DNA of 64,000 nt, taken from positions 868,001-932,000 of the forward strand of contig JAEBUN010000006.1 in assembly GCA_023014365.1 (NCBI GenBank). Direction: 5' to 3'. The position numbers and the translations under genes are program-made. Position 1 is the first letter of the stretch. Each line of letters begins with the position of its first letter. Positions 59,605 to 64,000 of the stretch are shown piece by piece. The stretch comes from Lepiota brunneoincarnata. Lineage: Eukaryota; Basidiomycota; Agaricomycetes; Agaricales; Agaricaceae. The notes beneath the pieces are model-generated. The model was given only the letters and a program-made list of their open reading frames with translations, did not search any database and was not told the DNA's origin.

Positions 59605-62600
59605 TCGGCATCTGGTGGTTATCGAAATAATGCGCAATTCATGCTTGAGCACAATTTCGATTAGATTATGGCCTTGTGAAACAGATTCATAATACATGGT
59701 AACCAAGCTTGCGAGGACGTTATCTATCATCCTGCCCTCCAAATCACATAGGACTCCTGCATCCACTGTTCCATGTTATGAGCTTCCTCATGATTCCTTT
59801 CTCTGCACGACACTCGGCATCTTCGGCAGAGCGCCATACTCTTCACAACTTTGCCAAACCTGTGAGTGCGTTAAATCAAATTCTCCCACATATCAGTGAG
59901 GTGAATACACACGATGGAGGGCTGCAAATGTAGTTGCAGTCTCAATCTCCACCGTAGACCTGCTTTGCTTTGCCTTTTGGAGGAGTGAAAGGAGGTCGCT
60001 CATAAGTCGTGCTCCGAATATCCCTGAGGCCTCTCTGACGCCAGAGGTCCACCAATACGTCAACCGTTTTTTGGAGTCCCTGACGTTTGCTTGGCTCAAA
60101 ATCCAAACATTTACTCATTATTGACCACAGCAGCTCCGAGTCCCCTGCAAGTTGTGGCTTCTCAAGCCGAGCCGAGCCACATATCATTGCAGCTATGAGC
60201 TGGGGAACGGTATCGTACTCGGAGAAGGGCATATTGCCTGTAAGAAGCTTTGCGTTTTTTAGACTGATGGACGACTCGGACATGTTGATTGAAGGAGATA
60301 CCTCGTAGAAGGTGCAACCAAGTGCCCATATGTCAGCCTCCTTGGACGGCCCATGGCCTTTTACTAGCTGCTCAGGGGCCATCCAATAGGCACTACCGAT
60401 AAATTTACCAGTCGTAGCTGAGGTTTTTGCAAATTGCGAGATACCAAAGTCGGCGATCATTGCCTGTGGAGCTTCGCCAACGAGGGTAATAAGTACGTTG
60501 GTCTAACATCTAATATCAGCGTCATCCGTCTAGTATAATCAAGTGACATTACCGCTTTGAGATCACCATGTACAATGTTAAATCTATCGTGTAGGGCTAG
60601 GAGGCCCTCCGCAATATCCATCGCCTAGTGAACAGTTAGTTGTTGAGGCCATCAATACCCCCCCAGATGGATCCTTACGAGTAGTATCAGGTGGCATCCA
60701 GGGTTTCTCTCGATGTATGTCGAAAGATCGGCTCCCGGCATCCATGATAAGACGGTGCCAATTTGATGTGGGGCTTCCTTGGGCCGGTAGAAGCCATAGA
60801 GAGGGAGGGTATAGGGAATCTCCATGTGGGCAAGCATAATCAATTCCTTGATGTGCGCCTGATGGATGGACGTTAAGTATCGCTTAGGCAGATTTTTTTT
60901 ATGAACCTTACCTTCATAATGGGATCGTGGCGAGCTTCTTGTTGGTCTAGGGCCGATGAACGGGCAGCCTTAATACATACTGCTTGTCCTTTGTGTGTCC
61001 CCTTGTAGACAAAGCCAAACCCTCCTTCAGCAAAAGGTTCATTAGGGTCGTAGCTCACATTGGAGAGTATCAGGGATTGCGGAAGCTTCTGGTAAGACGC
61101 AGCAAGTTCAGAGAGGAGATTCAAGATGCGCGGAAACTGTTCTTGTGGCAAAAGATTATCCACGTCCAAAACCTATTGCTCTATGTCAGTTTTCAGGTAG
61201 CCGGCGATCGTTAGGGCACTTACAAGGGACAAGAAATCTATAACACACGGCGCATGCTTGTCTGTGAGTTGCTCAAATTTGATTTGGGAGGTGTCCTTTG
61301 CAGCTAGAGTCCCAAGAATATCGTCCAGGTCCTCCGGCCAACCATTGGGTTCCATGTCCACCAAGTTCATTCACAATGTCCCATGCGCTCTGATGTGAAT
61401 TCGTAAAGCGCATGACTTGCGGTGCGATACATCCAAGCCGAGCAAGAACCTTATAATACTTCTTCAACTTTGTCTCTGCATCCTTAGCATCCCTGGCCAT
61501 ACGATGATTCCCCCTTCGTTGATGCGTAGATTATTCGTGTTGGAAAGGACATTCCCACCTTTCCAAAGAGTCTTCGTAGGTCGTTCAATTGCGAGATCGG
61601 GGAGATGGGGAAATTCTGGTCTTTGTCGACCATATCCTCAACGGTTTGTAGATAAATGATACCAAAAAATTCCCGGTGCATGAGTGGGCTTAACAGTTGT
61701 TGGTAGGAGAAATATCACTTGAGGCTGAGACTACTTACCTTTTCCGCAGAATGGCTTCATATTCTTCGATGATTGTAATCCATGCGACTAAAATCGAAAG
61801 GAAGCTCGGCAAAAACAACCCTGCCCCGATCAAACTCCTCGCATACCCACAGCAGTTGTATGCCGTCATAGATAGGAGTCGCCATGTGGGCGGGTTTGAG
61901 GCCAAGAACTCTCTTTCCTACGGCCGTGTTGATGAACTTCCCGTCATGAGCAATATTGTCTGCGAAGACAGCAGTGGTTGGCTCACATGACTCTTGCCAG
62001 CGTATTCACACCCGTGGACACTTATAACGCAAGTATTGATCAATAGATACGGGCAAGAAACAAGGCTTCCAACATACCCAATGATGATGTCGCCGTCACG
62101 GAGCGATGAAGCCGACATGCTGTATGATACGTCTTTTATGGGAGCAGTGATAAGTCTTGCTACGCTAAACAGGAATTAGTTCACGATGATGGAAGAACGA
62201 GGCCTGGCTACTTAGTGACCGTGCTATCCCTCTCCGAATATTTCTGTTACCCCCCTGTCCGCAATGCGAGCACCAACGTTGAGAAGCTTGCCTGCCAAAC
62301 TTAAACCCGCTGTTAGTGCAGGACAACACTATATGATGACGACTCACCGCCGACGGAAACCCATTGTTTTGGCAGAGGTGGATTGGGGGAAAGGACAAGA
62401 GCGCAGGGGACTTTGAATTCACCCTAGTTGAGTCTCCCAACACGAGGGAAGACACATTGGCATTAGCATCGGGAATTACCGGTTATGATTTGAGCATGGG
62501 CAAAGGGTCAACCTAGCTGCTTCTGGGATCCTCTGAAGCTGACCCAGGTTGAATGGCACCCCAAATGTGCGTTCAATATTCAATCTTGGCCACCTTCCCT

Positions 62601-62690
62601 CGGGATATGCACTATCACAACGCAGAAGAAATGACGAACGCAATGAGGGCACTTATCTGAAGATCTCAGCTTATCTCGTATTGACCAACG
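59605..62690 (-). repeat. Inverted duplication, arm 2 (kinase C' module)
   Basis: Reverse complement of 24720-28140, including introns, promoter and downstream sequence. It lacks the 322 bp insertion. Its upstream end (about 62690) abuts a copy of module S, not a kinase A-like gene as in arm 1. Confidence 0.85.
59942..62455 (-). CDS. Protein kinase with long N-terminal region (C')
   Basis: Inverted paralogue of kinase C. The kinase domain (about 60030-61070) shows AEGGFGFVYKG, VCIKAARSS, IVHGDLK, NVLITL, ADFGISQF, YWMAPEQL and W-LGCTFYE, all joined by short introns. It ends with a Lys/Pro-rich tail and TGA at 59942-59944. The N-terminal part includes LRDGDIIIG, KFINTAVGKRVLGLKP, VVFAELPFDFSRMDY and SQLNDLRRLFGKVGMSFPTRI, conserved with C. 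Around 62230 the frame differs from C (GEG-TAG where C has GEDNPVTR), so the most N-terminal exons may be broken or spliced differently. The catalytic domain appears complete. The C-terminal tail is probably closer to the ancestral form than that of C. Confidence 0.7.
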
Positions 62691-63010
62691 ATGCGATGCA
62701 TTCAGAGACCTGATCCCGTGCGGTGTGTCCCTTTTCTGCCTTCCGCATTTACATAAAATTTCCTACTAGACGATTGGAATATTGATTTCTCGGAAACGTT
62801 GAAACCGGTCTTGGAACATATCACTGGAATGCTCAATAGGAGGGACTTCCAGTGTAATTTGAACGAAACGTATCTGAATGCAGTCCAGGGCGTTCTTAAG
62901 GTTGGGGTCTCACAGAAAGGAATCCCGATATCCAAGCAGAATCGGATAAGCTGTGTTATTAGGGGTTATGGGCAGGGCGACAGTTGTAAGGAGACAGATA
63001 CACTTGCCTA
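62690..63010 (+). pseudogene. Partial copy of module S (S')
   Basis: This matches the minus strand of 28330-28790. CFRDLIPCGVSLFC-type sequence (about 62700-62745) is followed after a deletion by DDWNIDFSETL, ITGMLNRRDF and CNLNETYLNAV (62770-62890). The 5' part of S is absent. It lies between kinase C' and the chitin synthase 3' end. Confidence 0.6.
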
Positions 63011-63167
63011 GAAATTTCATTCGTCGCCTATCACAAATCTAATCTGAGAGCTCGTGGTGGATTTGATCGGCGCTCAATTGATATCGAATTGCAGTACGGC
63101 ATACACCCACACGCGCAGTGTCCGAGCATCAAACTCGTACTCTTACAATAATATGTATTTATAAATA

Positions 63168-64000
63168 TCATCCAGTTATCAATCGCGCCACGAGGTACAG
63201 TGTCGATCCAGCGAACCGCTGAGGACGGGGATTGAATTGTTAACTCGCTGTATAGCCAAAGATACAAACGTACCACCGAGTTCGTAATCGCGGTAAACGC
63301 GAGAATAAATAAAAGGTACCCTTTGGTCCGGCTTAAACCAGCTTCATGGTCAAAAGTATTTGACGCGGACACGCCTCCAAGAATCGCAAGTAACAACAGC
63401 CCCTGTACGTTGAGTGTTCATCAGAACACGAGGCCAAGGAACCAATGCAACAAGGCCGCTCACGTTCGACATTACCCATACCAACAACACATTCGTTCGC
63501 ACACTCGCATAATAGTCCTTCGCAGACTGTTCCTTCTCCGCGTCCGTCCTCGCTCTGTTTTTCTTATTCACTACATCCACGGGTTTGCGGTCCCGCAGAT
63601 TGGCCAATGCTTCTTCATATAACGAATTGACATCGGCGGTGTCCGAGAAAAGTTCGACATCGACTTGTGAATTTATATCTTGTGTGACGGCACCTAGATC
63701 GGTTTCCGGCGTGTTGTCTTGTTTCGTTCCCCAGGATATCTACATAAAACGATCAGAACAATCTGTCTTGCCAAGCTGAGGCGGTAAACTTACATCGTCA
63801 AGATTAGAAAATGCATAACTGTGGCAAGTTTCATTGACTTATGTCATGGCATCACGAATTGGAGAAAATACTGACACGTTCAAAATATTTATGTATGTTG
63901 GCGAAAGGAAGATATAGGGAATAAAGCTGGTTATCATGTGCCAAGGGTCAAATGCCAGTACACTGCTTAGTGCGTACACTGCTCAGACGCGGTCAGTCAC
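63168..64000 (-). CDS. Chitin synthase, C-terminal part (5' end beyond window)
   Basis: Chitin synthases are plasma-membrane GT2 enzymes that polymerise GlcNAc for the cell wall. Only the C-terminal part is present. A membrane exon has FDPWHMITSFIPYIFLSPTYIN and ILNV (about 63870-63970). A YAFSNLDD exon and ISWGTK, the family's conserved W-T region, follow. Then come a hydrophilic segment (about 63540-63735), KDYYASVRTNVLLVWV, and two further helices including LLAILGGVSAS and GYLLFILAFTAITNSVVRF. The last intron donor follows TNSV, and the final exon (FAGSTLYLVARLITG) ends in TGA at 63168-63170. Introns of 45-70 bp are in phase where checked. The catalytic domain lies outside the window, so the class cannot be set. 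Confidence 0.9.

Noticed and set aside
1..64000. CRISPR arrays, prokaryotic operons or a secondary metabolite cluster
   Set aside because: No regularly spaced short repeats, no operon structure, and no polyketide synthase, NRPS or terpene cyclase genes were seen. The ICMT-like genes alone do not indicate a biosynthetic cluster.

Overview
This window is nuclear DNA of a filamentous basidiomycete, most likely an Agaricomycete of the Rhizoctonia/Ceratobasidium type. The reasons are densely spaced genes broken by many 45-80 bp GT-AG introns, the mix of conserved eukaryotic genes, basidiomycete-type DUF6533 membrane proteins, and many decayed protein kinase genes with H-[GA]-D-L-K catalytic loops. 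The genus is an inference; no rRNA or other marker is present. I saw no tRNA, rRNA, CRISPR array or prokaryotic-style operon.

Layout. 1-18.2 kb is mostly conserved housekeeping sequence: the 3' end of an unknown gene (2-268), TSR1 for 40S maturation (755-3854, -), the SAGA adapter ADA2 (4159-6588, -), a coiled-coil, possibly shugoshin-like protein (6979-9352, +), a DUF6533-type membrane protein (about 11.6-12.8 kb, +), the mitochondrial ATP synthase OSCP subunit (14339-15080, -) and a TRP-like/flavin-carrier membrane protein (15424-18152, -).

18.7-32.5 kb is a rearranged nest of duplicated sequence: a fragment of a J-protein gene, two copies of a roughly 1.4 kb dispersed repeat, kinase fragments and pseudogenes on both strands, and one kinase gene with an intact catalytic domain (24930-27807, +). 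A second copy of that kinase lies inverted at 59.6-62.7 kb, about 33 kb away, next to a copy of another module (S) from the nest.

33-48 kb returns to ordinary genes: an unrecognised multi-exon candidate, a J-domain protein (34202-34999, +), a single-pass membrane protein (35093-36597, -), bleomycin hydrolase (37535-39563, -), a paraoxonase-like enzyme (40066-41558, +), ribosomal protein uS2/RPS0 (41807-42813, -), a complete DUF6533 protein (43236-44523, -) and CTR9 of the Paf1 complex (45635-49611, +).

48.6-57.4 kb is a three-unit tandem array. Each unit carries the 3' tail of CTR9 plus an isoprenylcysteine carboxyl methyltransferase (ICMT)-like gene. Unit 1 is intact. Unit 2 has lost a conserved Arg and has a GC splice donor. 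Unit 3 is frameshifted. The array is followed by an R3H-domain protein (57820-59422, +), the inverted kinase copy and the 3' end of a chitin synthase gene (63168 to the window end, -).

The genes do not form one pathway. The most interesting content is structural: the CTR9-tail/ICMT array with copies at graded stages of decay, the inverted and permuted kinase duplications, and a short insertion whose target duplication copies a 5' splice site.
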